A stretch of DNA of 22,218 nucleotides from a virus. The notes under the pieces were generated by a model. It saw nothing but the letters and a program-made list of their open reading frames with translations. It did not search any database and was not told the origin of the DNA. Positions 8,250 to 14,676 of the stretch are shown piece by piece (position 1 is the first letter of the stretch; each line of letters opens with the position of its first letter). Location: positions 1 to 22,218 of IMG/VR virus record IMGVR_UViG_3300032116_001439. One strand, written 5' to 3'. The position numbers and the translations under genes are program-made.

Positions 8250-8825
8250 ATGTCTTCGATTAATGCTCCGTTCGGCTTGCGCCCTGCTTTTCACCCTTCG
8301 GGTCTGGATCGCGCCCAAGCGCTGGCTGGCGGCATTGTATCTGCTTATGCAAGCAATATTCTTAAAGGTCAACCAGTCCGTTACGTGACTGGTGGTGTCA
8401 TCGAACCTGCAGCAGCTGGTCAGGCTTTCGTTGGTGCTTTTTCCGGTGTCGAATGGACTGACACCACTGGTCGTCGTCGCGTTTCGAACTACTGGCCCGC
8501 AAATACTGCGTACCAGACTGGTTCGTGCGTGGCGTATTTCTACGCTGACCAGAACATCGTGTATGAAATCCAAGCTGACGGCTCTTTGGCTCAGTCTTCT
8601 TTGGGTGATGAGGCTGATCTGTCGAACACCACTGCGGGTTCGGCAGTAACCGGTCTGTCACAGTGCACGCTGTCTACCACTCTGGCTGGTGCTGGCAATT
8701 CTGCGCAAATGCGTATTATTGATCTGGCTCCTCTTGTCGATAACGCTTGGGGCGATGCTTTCACAGTCGTCCGCTGCAACATTGCCGAGTATCAGTTCGG
8801 TCCTGTTGCAGGCACCGCTATTTAA
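8250..8825 (+). CDS. Probable head decoration or stabilisation protein
   Basis: The 191-residue protein is rich in small and beta-forming residues, lies directly before the coat gene, and has a strong Shine-Dalgarno sequence (AGGAG at 8239-8243). It begins MSSINAPFGLRPAFHPSG, an opening I recognise from phage structural proteins next to coat genes. The middle (ILKGQPVRYVTGGVIEPAAA, GAFSGVEWTDTTGRRRVSNY) suggests a beta-barrel that could bind the capsid surface as decoration proteins such as lambda gpD do. Position and composition drive the call; no specific decoration family can be proved by eye. It is probably abundant, judging from the strong ribosome binding site and upstream promoter. Another minor capsid protein is the main alternative. 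Confidence 0.65.
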   Translation: MSSINAPFGLRPAFHPSGLDRAQALAGGIVSAYASNILKGQPVRYVTGGVIEPAAAGQAFVGAFSGVEWTDTTGRRRVSNYWPANTAYQTGSCVAYFYADQNIVYEIQADGSLAQSSLGDEADLSNTTAGSAVTGLSQCTLSTTLAGAGNSAQMRIIDLAPLVDNAWGDAFTVVRCNIAEYQFGPVAGTAI

Positions 8826-8843
8826 GAAGGGAGGGACTGAACT

Positions 8844-9758
8844 ATGGCAGCCCCGATGAGAAGTACAGACTTTCGGAGTATTGTTGAGCCTATCCTTAAC
8901 GAATGCTTCGATGGCGTCTATGACCAGCGTGCCGACGAATGGTCGCGTGTTTTCCGCGAACAGCAAGGCATCCCACGTAACTACCACGAAGAGCCAGTGT
9001 TGTACGGCTTTGGCGCAGCTCCTGAACTGCCTGACGGTACTCCAGTATCGTATCAGCAGGGCGGCGTGCTGTTCCTCAAGCGCTATGTCTACAAGGTCTA
9101 CGGTCTGGCATTTGCACTGACCAAGGTCCTCGTTGAAGATGGCGACCACATCCGCATCGGTCAGACCTACGCTCGCCACTTGGCGCAGTCGTTGATCGAG
9201 ACCAAGGAAACGCTGTCGGCGAACGTACTGAACTATGCGTTCAACTCGGCATATCCGGGCGGTGACGGTGTACAGCTGAACTCGGCTTCGCACCCAATCG
9301 TGAATGGTACTGCATCGAACCTGCTGACCACTGCGGCTAACCTGTCGCAAACGTCGCTCGAACAGATGCTGATCCAGATCCGTCAAGCAGTGGACAACAA
9401 CGGCAAGAAAATCCGTCTGGTCCCGACCCAGTTGGTCGTGGCACCGGGCAACGTTTTCCAAGCCGAAGTGCTGCTGAAGTCGGTCCTGCGTTCAGGTACC
9501 GCCAACAACGACATTAACCCAGTCAAATCGATCGGTCTGTTGTCTGAAGGCGCGACAGTAATGTCCCGTCTGACAAACCCGAACGCATGGTGGGTTCAGA
9601 CTGATGCACCAGAAGGCATGAAGCTTCTGATGCGTCGTCGTCTGGAGAAGACCATGGAAGGTGATTTCGAAACTGACTCGATGCGCTACAAGGCCACCGA
9701 GCGTTACGACGTTGGCTTCACCGACTGGCGTGCTATGTACGGTACCCCGGGCGTCTAA
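8844..9758 (+). CDS. Major capsid protein (HK97-type fold expected)
   Basis: At 304 residues this is the main shell protein. Evidence is the position after scaffold, a very strong Shine-Dalgarno region (AGGGAGGG, about 8828-8835), and coat-like sequence: N-terminal MRSTDFRSIVEPILNECFDG, a long helix around IGQTYARHLAQSLIETKETL, the loop AFNSAYPGGDGVQLNSASHP, the strand-turn LVPTQLVVAPGNVFQAEVLL, and the C-terminal domain ending KATERYDVGFTDWRAMYGTP. The block TQLVVAP...AEVLLKSVLRS is typical of Mu gpT-like HK97-fold coats. The length fits a coat with no fused scaffold or protease; the separate scaffold is three genes upstream. Local G+C is about 55% (33 of 60 at 9181-9240). A hairpin follows immediately, as is common behind coat genes. 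Confidence 0.9.
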   Translation: MAAPMRSTDFRSIVEPILNECFDGVYDQRADEWSRVFREQQGIPRNYHEEPVLYGFGAAPELPDGTPVSYQQGGVLFLKRYVYKVYGLAFALTKVLVEDGDHIRIGQTYARHLAQSLIETKETLSANVLNYAFNSAYPGGDGVQLNSASHPIVNGTASNLLTTAANLSQTSLEQMLIQIRQAVDNNGKKIRLVPTQLVVAPGNVFQAEVLLKSVLRSGTANNDINPVKSIGLLSEGATVMSRLTNPNAWWVQTDAPEGMKLLMRRRLEKTMEGDFETDSMRYKATERYDVGFTDWRAMYGTPGV

Positions 9759-9766
9759 ACCAATCA

Positions 9767-9782
9767 GGGGGCTTCGGCCCCC
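9767..9782 (+). terminator. UUCG-loop hairpin after the capsid gene
   Basis: A six-base-pair G+C stem (GGGGGC/GCCCCC) closes the very stable TTCG tetraloop, starting 8 bases after the coat stop. The following GTTAT is a weak T tract, so it may be a partial terminator or an mRNA-stabilising 3' end rather than a full stop. The next Shine-Dalgarno sequence (AGGAG, 9788-9792) follows at once. A near copy lies at 10828-10849. Confidence 0.7.
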
Positions 9783-9798
9783 GTTATAGGAGAATGAA

Positions 9799-10248
9799 AT
9801 GGCAACCTATATTGGTTCTACGCTGCGCACGGGTACTGATGCATTGTCGGATACAGTCGATGGCGGTTATGTAGTGGTGTCCCAATCGGTCACTGTTACT
9901 TCGCTGGCGTCTGGTGCCGCTGCTGTAGGTTCAGTTCGGCTTCCTGTGGGTTCTCAGATCATCGAGATGTATGCAGACAAGATCGTAAACTGGGTCGTTG
10001 GTGGTGGTTCAGCTACTGCTTTGAATGTATCGGTGGGTTCCACTTCAGGTGGTGCTCAGTACATGGATGCTACTGACATGGCATCCGTGGCTCGTACCGC
10101 AGGTACTCTGACCGTCGCTGATGTCGCGGCAATGGCAGATATTGGTACGAACACCGTCGTTTATTGCACGGTCGATCCTGATGGCACTGTGTCTACTACT
10201 CAAGCGCAGATCAAATTCACCATTGTGTACGCTCAAAAAGCGGCTTAA
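9799..10248 (+). CDS. Small beta-rich virion protein, unknown function
   Basis: This 149-residue protein is Val/Thr/Ser/Gly-rich with alternating patterns that suggest beta structure (GYVVVSQSVTVTSLASGAAA, IEMYADKIVNWVVGGG, STTQAQIKFTIVYAQKAA). It sits directly behind the coat gene, between two hairpins, with a good ribosome binding site (AGGAG at 9788-9792), so it may be made in quantity. Phage genes in this slot often encode head fibre, decoration or neck-associated proteins, but I see no diagnostic motif. There is no signal peptide or transmembrane segment. I am confident it is a real gene and unsure of its role. Confidence 0.7.
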   Translation: MATYIGSTLRTGTDALSDTVDGGYVVVSQSVTVTSLASGAAAVGSVRLPVGSQIIEMYADKIVNWVVGGGSATALNVSVGSTSGGAQYMDATDMASVARTAGTLTVADVAAMADIGTNTVVYCTVDPDGTVSTTQAQIKFTIVYAQKAA

Positions 10249-10260
10249 GGAGAATAGATC

Positions 10261-10824
10261 ATGGCTGAGTTTAAACCGATGGTCAAGATGCAGACCACCG
10301 AGCCTTCAGTTATTCTGAAGCTCAAGAAGGGTGGTGCTGTACATAAAGCCGATGGTGGTGCAATGTCCGCTAAGGGCGCGGCACCTCGCATGGGCAAATC
10401 GGCTCGTGGCATGGCGGCACGCAATGTGCTGCGTAAAGCTGCCCCGATGATCCCGCCACCAATGATGAAGGAAGGTGGCGAGACTCCGAAGATGCACGCT
10501 AAAGAGATGAAGAAGCTCTCAAATCTCGAGAAAGAGATGAAGTCGCACGAGGGCAAGAAAGCATCTGTAGCTCACAAAGGCCTGAAGACCGGTGGAGTGG
10601 TCAAGGGTCAGGGTGGTTATAAGACTGGCGGCGTCGTGAATGGTCAAGGTGGTTTTAAGACCGGCGGTGCAGCAAAAAAGCATTACGCTACGGGGGGAGT
10701 TGTTAATTCGGGCGCTCCCGTAGCAATGCCTAAGAAGCCCGCATCGAAGCCTGTTCGGATTAACGAACTCACCGGTACTTTCCGTAACGGTGGAAACGTG
10801 AGCAAGCCGAGCACGAAGTGCTGA
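10261..10824 (+). CDS. Basic Lys/Gly-rich repeat protein with eight diglycine motifs
   Basis: The 187-residue, strongly basic, low-complexity protein has little hydrophobic core. Diglycine motifs occur at LKKGG (21-25), KADGG (29-33), MKEGG (69-73), LKTGG (108-112), YKTGG (120-124), FKTGG (132-136), YATGG (142-146) and FRNGG (174-178). Three of them form a tandem repeat with a 12-residue period (KTGGVVxGQGG plus an aromatic). Residues about 75-100 form a charged helix (MHAKEMKKLSNLEKEMKSHE), and the C-terminus is a Cys. AAGGAGA (10247-10253) precedes the ATG and a UUCG hairpin follows the stop. Such a chain could be a DNA-binding or packaged basic protein, a linker, or a protease substrate; none is proved. 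Related GG motifs occur in four other proteins of this window. Confidence 0.7.
   Translation: MAEFKPMVKMQTTEPSVILKLKKGGAVHKADGGAMSAKGAAPRMGKSARGMAARNVLRKAAPMIPPPMMKEGGETPKMHAKEMKKLSNLEKEMKSHEGKKASVAHKGLKTGGVVKGQGGYKTGGVVNGQGGFKTGGAAKKHYATGGVVNSGAPVAMPKKPASKPVRINELTGTFRNGGNVSKPSTKC
10585..10671 (+). repeat. 36-nt tandem repeat (two full units plus a partial) in the basic repeat protein
   Basis: Units at 10585-10620 and 10621-10656 and a partial unit at 10657-10671 each begin AAGAC(C/T)GG(T/C)GG and encode KTGG-VV-(K/N)-GQGG-(Y/F). Many differences between units are synonymous third-position changes, so the protein motif appears to be kept. It looks like expansion of a 12-residue unit. Confidence 0.85.
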
Positions 10825-10827
10825 TCT

Positions 10828-10849
10828 GACGGGGGCTTCGGCCCCTGTC
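10828..10849 (+). terminator. UUCG-loop hairpin terminator
   Basis: A nine-base-pair stem (10828-10836 with 10841-10849, one G-T pair) closes a TTCG tetraloop and is followed by TTCTATT. It starts 3 bases after the basic repeat protein stop. It shares GGGGGCTTCGGCCCC with the hairpin behind the coat gene. The longer stem and T-rich downstream bases make it the better terminator candidate of the two. Confidence 0.75.
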
Positions 10850-10866
10850 TTCTATTGGATCGAATT

Positions 10867-11169
10867 ATGAAAGTACAGACTGTAGCTCAAACGGGTGCAG
10901 GTAGTAGTTCGGCATTGGTCATGAACACTAACATCAGCCCTTTCAACGTGGGTTTCGGTGTTGATGCTTCAGGCACTGTGAATTACACCATTCAACACAC
11001 GTTTGATGATCCGGCAGTAGGGTTCAGCCTATGGTTCAATCATCCGACGGTGGCCAGTCAATCGACTGATCAGGATGGCAATTATGCGTTCCCAGTGACT
11101 GGTGTGCGAGTGACTGTAAATTCAGGTGGCGGTACTGCCACTTTGAAGCTCGTGCAAGCGGGGATTTAA
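10867..11169 (+). CDS. Small conserved phage structural-region protein, 100 residues
   Basis: A compact beta-rich protein begins MKVQTVAQTGAGSSSALVMN, continues ISPFNVGFGVDASGTVNYTI, HTFDDP and GNYAFPVTGVRVTVNSGGG, and ends TLKLVQAGI. I recognise this pattern from uncharacterised proteins in the neck/tail region of many phages; a small jelly-roll or Ig-like fold is likely. ATG 10867 is preferred over the in-frame TTG at 10855, which lies against the hairpin and gives an untypical N-terminus. The Shine-Dalgarno sequence is weak. The stop is directly followed by the GTG start of the next gene, implying coupled translation. Confidence 0.7.
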   Translation: MKVQTVAQTGAGSSSALVMNTNISPFNVGFGVDASGTVNYTIQHTFDDPAVGFSLWFNHPTVASQSTDQDGNYAFPVTGVRVTVNSGGGTATLKLVQAGI

Positions 11170-11409
11170 GTGCCATATGTCGGCTGGTCCAGCGTTGCGA
11201 ATCAAGCGCAGACTACGCCGGGTTGTGCGATAAGTGTCGTTGCTGATGCAAATAATGGCTACGGCAATGATGTTGGTGGTGCGGGAGTGGTGGATACTTA
11301 TTCATGTCTTGTCCCTCCGGTACCGCCCGAAACTTGTTACATATTGATGGAGAATTCTGGATATGTGTTGCAAGAAGATGACTTTAAAATTTACCTCGAG
11401 GTCTGCTAA
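11170..11409 (+). CDS. Small hypothetical protein with GTG start
   Basis: This 79-residue protein starts at GTG directly after the previous TAA; no in-frame ATG gives a sensible alternative. It opens PYVGWSSVANQAQTTPGC, contains GYGNDVGGAGVVD and ends FKIYLEVC. It is Gly/Val-rich, probably beta, with four Cys (including the last residue), unusual for a soluble phage structural protein. Its TAA overlaps the next ATG by one base (TAATG), so it is part of the same translationally coupled chain. No family is recognised. Confidence 0.6.
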   Translation: MPYVGWSSVANQAQTTPGCAISVVADANNGYGNDVGGAGVVDTYSCLVPPVPPETCYILMENSGYVLQEDDFKIYLEVC

Positions 11410-12410
11410 TGGCTGATCAGAAAATATCCGCGATGCCAAGCGCTTCGACGCTAGATGGCACCGAAATCACACCAATAGTACAAACCGGGGTAAACAAGCA
11501 GGTAACGACTGCTGAATTCGTATCTGAAGTGTTAGATGTGAACCCGGTCGAAACCACGCAGGGCGGTACGAACATCACGTCTTATACGCTGGGCGACACC
11601 TTGTACGCGTCGGCGACCAATGTATTGTCGAAGCTCGCGGGTAACATCACGACCGTCAAGAAGTTCCTAACCCAGACTGGTACGGGTTCGGTATCTGCAG
11701 CGCCGATCTGGGAGACACTAGATCCATCAGATATCAACACCCAGTACGGATCGTTTTTCTACGACTTCAGCACCACTTTGAGTGGCAATATAACAAACAC
11801 TCAGACAACAATTCCCGTGGTGACGACTAGTGGGTTTTCAGCTGTTGGGGCGATCTTTATCGAAGCGGAATTGATCACGTACACTGGGATCACCGCTACA
11901 TCATTTACTGGATGTACTCGTGGTGCGGCAGGTTCACCTAATAAGGCCCACAACTCCGGGGTCTTTGTAAACGGCGCTCAGGTAGCAGTAGCGAACACTC
12001 CGACGCTGGTTCAGTTAAACACGCAGGACTTGAGTAACGGTGTGACGCTAAACACTTCAAATAGCGAGATCAACGTCGCGATTGGCGGCAGATATAACTT
12101 CGCTTTTAGTGGTCAGTTGAACAATTCGACAGCAGGTCAATCCCTACTGGCCATTTGGTTCGCGGTCAATGGGACCGACGTGGCCAATTCTACTAGCTGG
12201 GTGACTATTGCTTCAAGAGAAAATGAATCGACCCCTGCATCTGCTTTGATGGCGGCAAATATTTTCTTGTCTCTGAATGCTAACGACAAGGTCACTATGA
12301 GGTGGCTCTCTGTAGATGGGCACGGTTCTATCGTCACCTACCCGGCTAGTGTAAGCCCATTGTACCCTGCGGCCCCTGCGATGATTCTGACCGTTAATCA
12401 GGTGTCTTGA
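11409..12410 (+). CDS. Fibre-like protein with jelly-roll-like C-terminal domain
   Basis: The 333-residue protein opens with IS.MP.A..L.G.E and VVQ/IVQ.GV elements, matching the start of the 1003-residue fibre at 14677 and probably forming the same virion-attachment or trimerisation domain. Next is a GGT-containing stretch (YTLGDTLYASATNVLSKLAG) that also recurs near the C-terminus of the 14677 fibre. Residues about 200-333 (QLNTQDLSNGVTLNTSNSEI, RYNFAFSGQLNNST, ILTVNQVS) look like a C1q/TNF-like jelly-roll of the type found in receptor-binding tips and in the protein at 20386. It probably contributes to a tail or head fibre. TAATG overlap upstream and TGATG-type overlap downstream show tight coupling. 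Confidence 0.75.
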   Translation: MADQKISAMPSASTLDGTEITPIVQTGVNKQVTTAEFVSEVLDVNPVETTQGGTNITSYTLGDTLYASATNVLSKLAGNITTVKKFLTQTGTGSVSAAPIWETLDPSDINTQYGSFFYDFSTTLSGNITNTQTTIPVVTTSGFSAVGAIFIEAELITYTGITATSFTGCTRGAAGSPNKAHNSGVFVNGAQVAVANTPTLVQLNTQDLSNGVTLNTSNSEINVAIGGRYNFAFSGQLNNSTAGQSLLAIWFAVNGTDVANSTSWVTIASRENESTPASALMAANIFLSLNANDKVTMRWLSVDGHGSIVTYPASVSPLYPAAPAMILTVNQVS

Positions 12411-12958
12411 TGCCCGCAAAGTCGAAAGCCCAATTTCGACTGATGAAGGCGGTCGCGCACGACCCCAAAGTCGCCAAGCGCGTCGGCATTTCACAATCCA
12501 CCGCGACGGAGTACACGGAATCCAACGTCGGGAAGAAGTCGTATGGCAAGCTGCCTGAGAAGATGAAGGAGGGCGGCTTGTACGCCAATATTAACGCTAA
12601 ACGTGAGCGGATTGCTGCGGGCAGTGGCGAAAGAATGCGCAAGCCCGGGTCTCCCGGGGCACCAACTGCCGAGGCGTTTCGAGAATCTGCAAAGACCGCT
12701 CAAGGTATGAAGGATGGTGGTCCAGCGCTGGCGGTTGGTCGCGGTGAGAAACTACCGGTTTCGAAAGGTGCGGGTTTAACGGCGAAAGGCCGTGCGAAGT
12801 ATAATCGCGAGACGGGCAGTGATTTAAAGGCACCCCAACCACAAGGTGGATTCCGCAGAGATTCGTTTTGTGCGAGAATGGGTCCGGTAGCTAGAAAATC
12901 TGAGGAAGGCTCGCGTGCTCGGGCTTCAATGAAACGTTGGAATTGTCCCGGCTGGTAA
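12410..12958 (+). CDS. Conserved basic phage protein of unknown function, two diglycine sites
   Basis: ATG 12410 overlaps the previous TGA by one base; the TTG three bases earlier is not needed. The 182-residue chain has three blocks. Block 1, MPAKSKAQFRLMKAVAHDPK to KLPEK, resembles small DUF3008-like phage proteins. Block 2 is GLYANINAKRERIAAGSGER followed by MRKPGSPGAPTAEAF. Block 3 is KGRAKYNRETGSDLKAPQPQ, then RRDSFCARM and a C-terminal RASMKRWNCPGW. Blocks 2 and 3 are near-invariant in many phages as I remember them. Diglycine motifs MKEGG (52-56) and MKDGG (100-104) fall exactly at the block boundaries. Two Cys and one terminal Trp are conserved-looking. It is probably a virion-associated or DNA-associated protein; its function is not known to me. 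Confidence 0.75.
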   Translation: MPAKSKAQFRLMKAVAHDPKVAKRVGISQSTATEYTESNVGKKSYGKLPEKMKEGGLYANINAKRERIAAGSGERMRKPGSPGAPTAEAFRESAKTAQGMKDGGPALAVGRGEKLPVSKGAGLTAKGRAKYNRETGSDLKAPQPQGGFRRDSFCARMGPVARKSEEGSRARASMKRWNCPGW

Positions 12959-12970
12959 CTAGGAGAAGAT

Positions 12971-13240
12971 ATGGCAAGCCTTACTGAACTTGTAAAAGAG
13001 ATCGAAAGAAAACGCGCTCGGGGTGAAGTGACCGACGTTGACGAGGAGACATTCAACGCGATGGATGCCGCGCAAGGCTTAAGTGATATCGAAGACAGAT
13101 TCAAAAAGCCTCGGGATAAAAATCTGCCCCGCAAGACCCCGCAAGAGCGTATAAGAGAAGCGATGTCTGGCCTGAATAACATGAAAAAGGGCGGTAGTGT
13201 AAAGTCTTCGACGTCTCTCAAAAAAACCGCAATGTGGTAA
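12971..13240 (+). CDS. Small charged protein ending in a diglycine-basic tail
   Basis: This 89-residue protein has a good Shine-Dalgarno sequence (AGGAGA, 12961-12966). The N-terminal helix MASLTELVKEIERKRARGEV is amphipathic. The middle is charged and loop-rich (DRFKKPRDKNLPRKTPQERI), and the end MKKGGSVKSS...KKTAMW carries a diglycine site (71-75) in the same form as the upstream protein, followed by a 14-residue basic tail with terminal Trp. Its neighbour upstream also has two diglycine sites and ends in Trp, so the two may act together. It may be a small virion linker or assembly protein. Confidence 0.65.
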   Translation: MASLTELVKEIERKRARGEVTDVDEETFNAMDAAQGLSDIEDRFKKPRDKNLPRKTPQERIREAMSGLNNMKKGGSVKSSTSLKKTAMW

Positions 13241-13249
13241 GGGCATAAA

Positions 13250-14332
13250 ATGAGCTATTCCGGCACTGTAGGACTCACCAAAATCTCGGTCCAAGACATG
13301 ATCGATGATGGTGCTCGTAGTGCCGGTAAACTCGCGGAAGAGCTAACGGTCGAGCAAGTACAGGCTTCAAAGCGATTCTTGTATTACCTGCTGTCTGATC
13401 TGGTGAACATCGGAATTCAATATTGGTGCATTGACAGCAAAGTGTATGGTCTTAAAGCCGACCAGAATGTCTACGATTTGCCCCTAGGTGCAGTAGACAC
13501 TCTAAATGTGCTGTATCGGAACATGAACCGACCCACGCCAAATGCCCTCGGCGGTTATATTTCGTCGCCGATCGCCCCGGGTTATAACTTAGCGAGTGCA
13601 TTCGATTCTGATGTCGAGACCAAAGTAGTGCAGTCAGTTACCAACGGATTCCTCGGTATTAACTACGGGCTTGATAACGAGATATATGCGGGTTCGATTG
13701 GGATTCTACCGGGTACTTCGGGATCGTTCCATATCCTGCTTGAAGTGTCTTCTGACGGCACAAACTGGACCCTCCTTAAAGACTGTGGTATCGAGACGTG
13801 GGTCGATAATGAGTGGTTATGGTACCAGATCGAACCCGGCGCGACGATTCAGTATTACAGAATGCGCGAAACGGGTGGAAATACCTTATCAGTCCGCGAA
13901 TTTTATGTTGGAAATATGTCTCGTGAAGTGCCGATGGCACGCTTGAACCGCGATGATTTTACCAACCTGCCGAATAAGAATTTCACCGCGAATCAGCCGT
14001 ACCAGTTCTGGTTAAATCGTACTATTCCGACGGCCCAGATTAACCTCTGGCCGACCCCGAATGACCCATTCATTCAGATGGTCGTATGGTATTCGAGGCA
14101 GATTCAGGATGTCGGGCAGTTATCAGGTGAGCTTGAGATACCTCAAAGATGGTATCTGGCCATTCAGTCGATGCTCTCCCATAGGATGTCGGTAATTCTA
14201 CCGGCGGTCGATTTAAACCGGATAGCATATCTGAAAGCCGAAGCGGCAGAGTGTTTGAATCGAGCGGAGCAGGAAGAACGCGACAAATCGCCGATTTACT
14301 TTTCTCCGAATATCTCGGTATACACGAGATAA
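13250..14332 (+). CDS. Head-tail connector (neck) protein with discoidin-like insertion
   Basis: The 360-residue protein has two flanking parts of a phage connector: a helical N-terminus (about 12-60, ISVQDMIDDGARSAGKLAEE and KRFLYYLLSDLVNIG), and a C-terminal part with LNRDDFTNLPNKNF, NLWPTPNDPFIQMVVWYSRQ and a closing helix rich in Ala/Glu. I know this combination from putative neck or tail adaptor proteins next to fibres in P22-like and other podoviruses. Residues about 100-222 form an insertion with a discoidin (F5/8 type C) look: ASAFDSDVETK, GINYGLDNEIYAGSIGI, LLEVSSDGTNWTLL, YYRMRETGG, VREFYVGN. Such domains usually bind carbohydrate or other surface ligands, so the neck may bear an external adhesive lobe. 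An AAGGG sequence (13239-13243) serves as a weak ribosome site. Confidence 0.7.
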   Translation: MSYSGTVGLTKISVQDMIDDGARSAGKLAEELTVEQVQASKRFLYYLLSDLVNIGIQYWCIDSKVYGLKADQNVYDLPLGAVDTLNVLYRNMNRPTPNALGGYISSPIAPGYNLASAFDSDVETKVVQSVTNGFLGINYGLDNEIYAGSIGILPGTSGSFHILLEVSSDGTNWTLLKDCGIETWVDNEWLWYQIEPGATIQYYRMRETGGNTLSVREFYVGNMSREVPMARLNRDDFTNLPNKNFTANQPYQFWLNRTIPTAQINLWPTPNDPFIQMVVWYSRQIQDVGQLSGELEIPQRWYLAIQSMLSHRMSVILPAVDLNRIAYLKAEAAECLNRAEQEERDKSPIYFSPNISVYTR

Positions 14333-14334
14333 TC

Positions 14335-14676
14335 ATGCCGATATTTTTAGATACCCTTGGATATTCGTCGATTGCCATTGCGGTGTGTGATCGATGCAAG
14401 ATGAAGCGCCCGCTGGCCACTCTGAGCGCGGATTTTAACTTCCCAGGGCTTCGGGTGTGCGATCAGGGGTGCAAAGATGAGTTTGACCCCTATCGACTGC
14501 CTGCCCGGAAGACCGAGAGGATCAATCTGCGGTTCCCGAGACCTGATGTGAGTGTCGCGACGGATCCAAATGACTTGATCACGGGTCCTTACGGTGGTTA
14601 CGCGATATCCACCGAGGGCAACACGAACACGATCCAGAACGACGGAAACCTCGACGGTATCGAAAGCACTCCGTAA
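14335..14676 (+). CDS. Zinc-ribbon-like small phage protein
   Basis: ATG 14335 is chosen because the longer frame from 14251 would run 82 nt into the preceding gene. The 113-residue product has CDRC at residues 18-21 (after SIAIAV) and CDQGC about 20 residues later, a CxxC...CxxxC zinc-ribbon pattern, followed by a basic Pro-rich region (DPYRLPARKTERINLRFPRP). Small proteins with CDRCG...VC..C and a downstream RP-D element are common next to connector genes in phages. The second half (PYGGYAISTEGNTNTIQNDG) is polar and flexible. It probably binds one zinc and may support tail assembly or bind nucleic acid; the role is unknown. Its TAA directly abuts the next ATG. Confidence 0.7.
   Translation: MPIFLDTLGYSSIAIAVCDRCKMKRPLATLSADFNFPGLRVCDQGCKDEFDPYRLPARKTERINLRFPRPDVSVATDPNDLITGPYGGYAISTEGNTNTIQNDGNLDGIESTP

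Noticed and set aside
8658-9461. Long minus-strand open frame (267 codons) opposite the decoration and coat genes
   Set aside because: It is antisense to well-supported genes, has no ribosome site or family resemblance, and arises from codon bias of the coat gene.
12475-12520. Helix-turn-helix-like stretch VAKRVGISQSTATEY in the 12410 protein
   Set aside because: The spacing is loosely HTH-like but the block matches short phage proteins starting MPAKSKAQ that are not known regulators.
12799-12806. TATAAT inside the 12410 gene
   Set aside because: No acceptable -35 hexamer at 16-18 bases upstream; only a weak TTTAAC at about 19.
14251-14334. Upstream extension of the zinc-ribbon-like gene
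   Set aside because: It would overlap the end of the connector gene by 82 nt, and the added residues show no conservation-like pattern; ATG 14335 fits the tight spacing.
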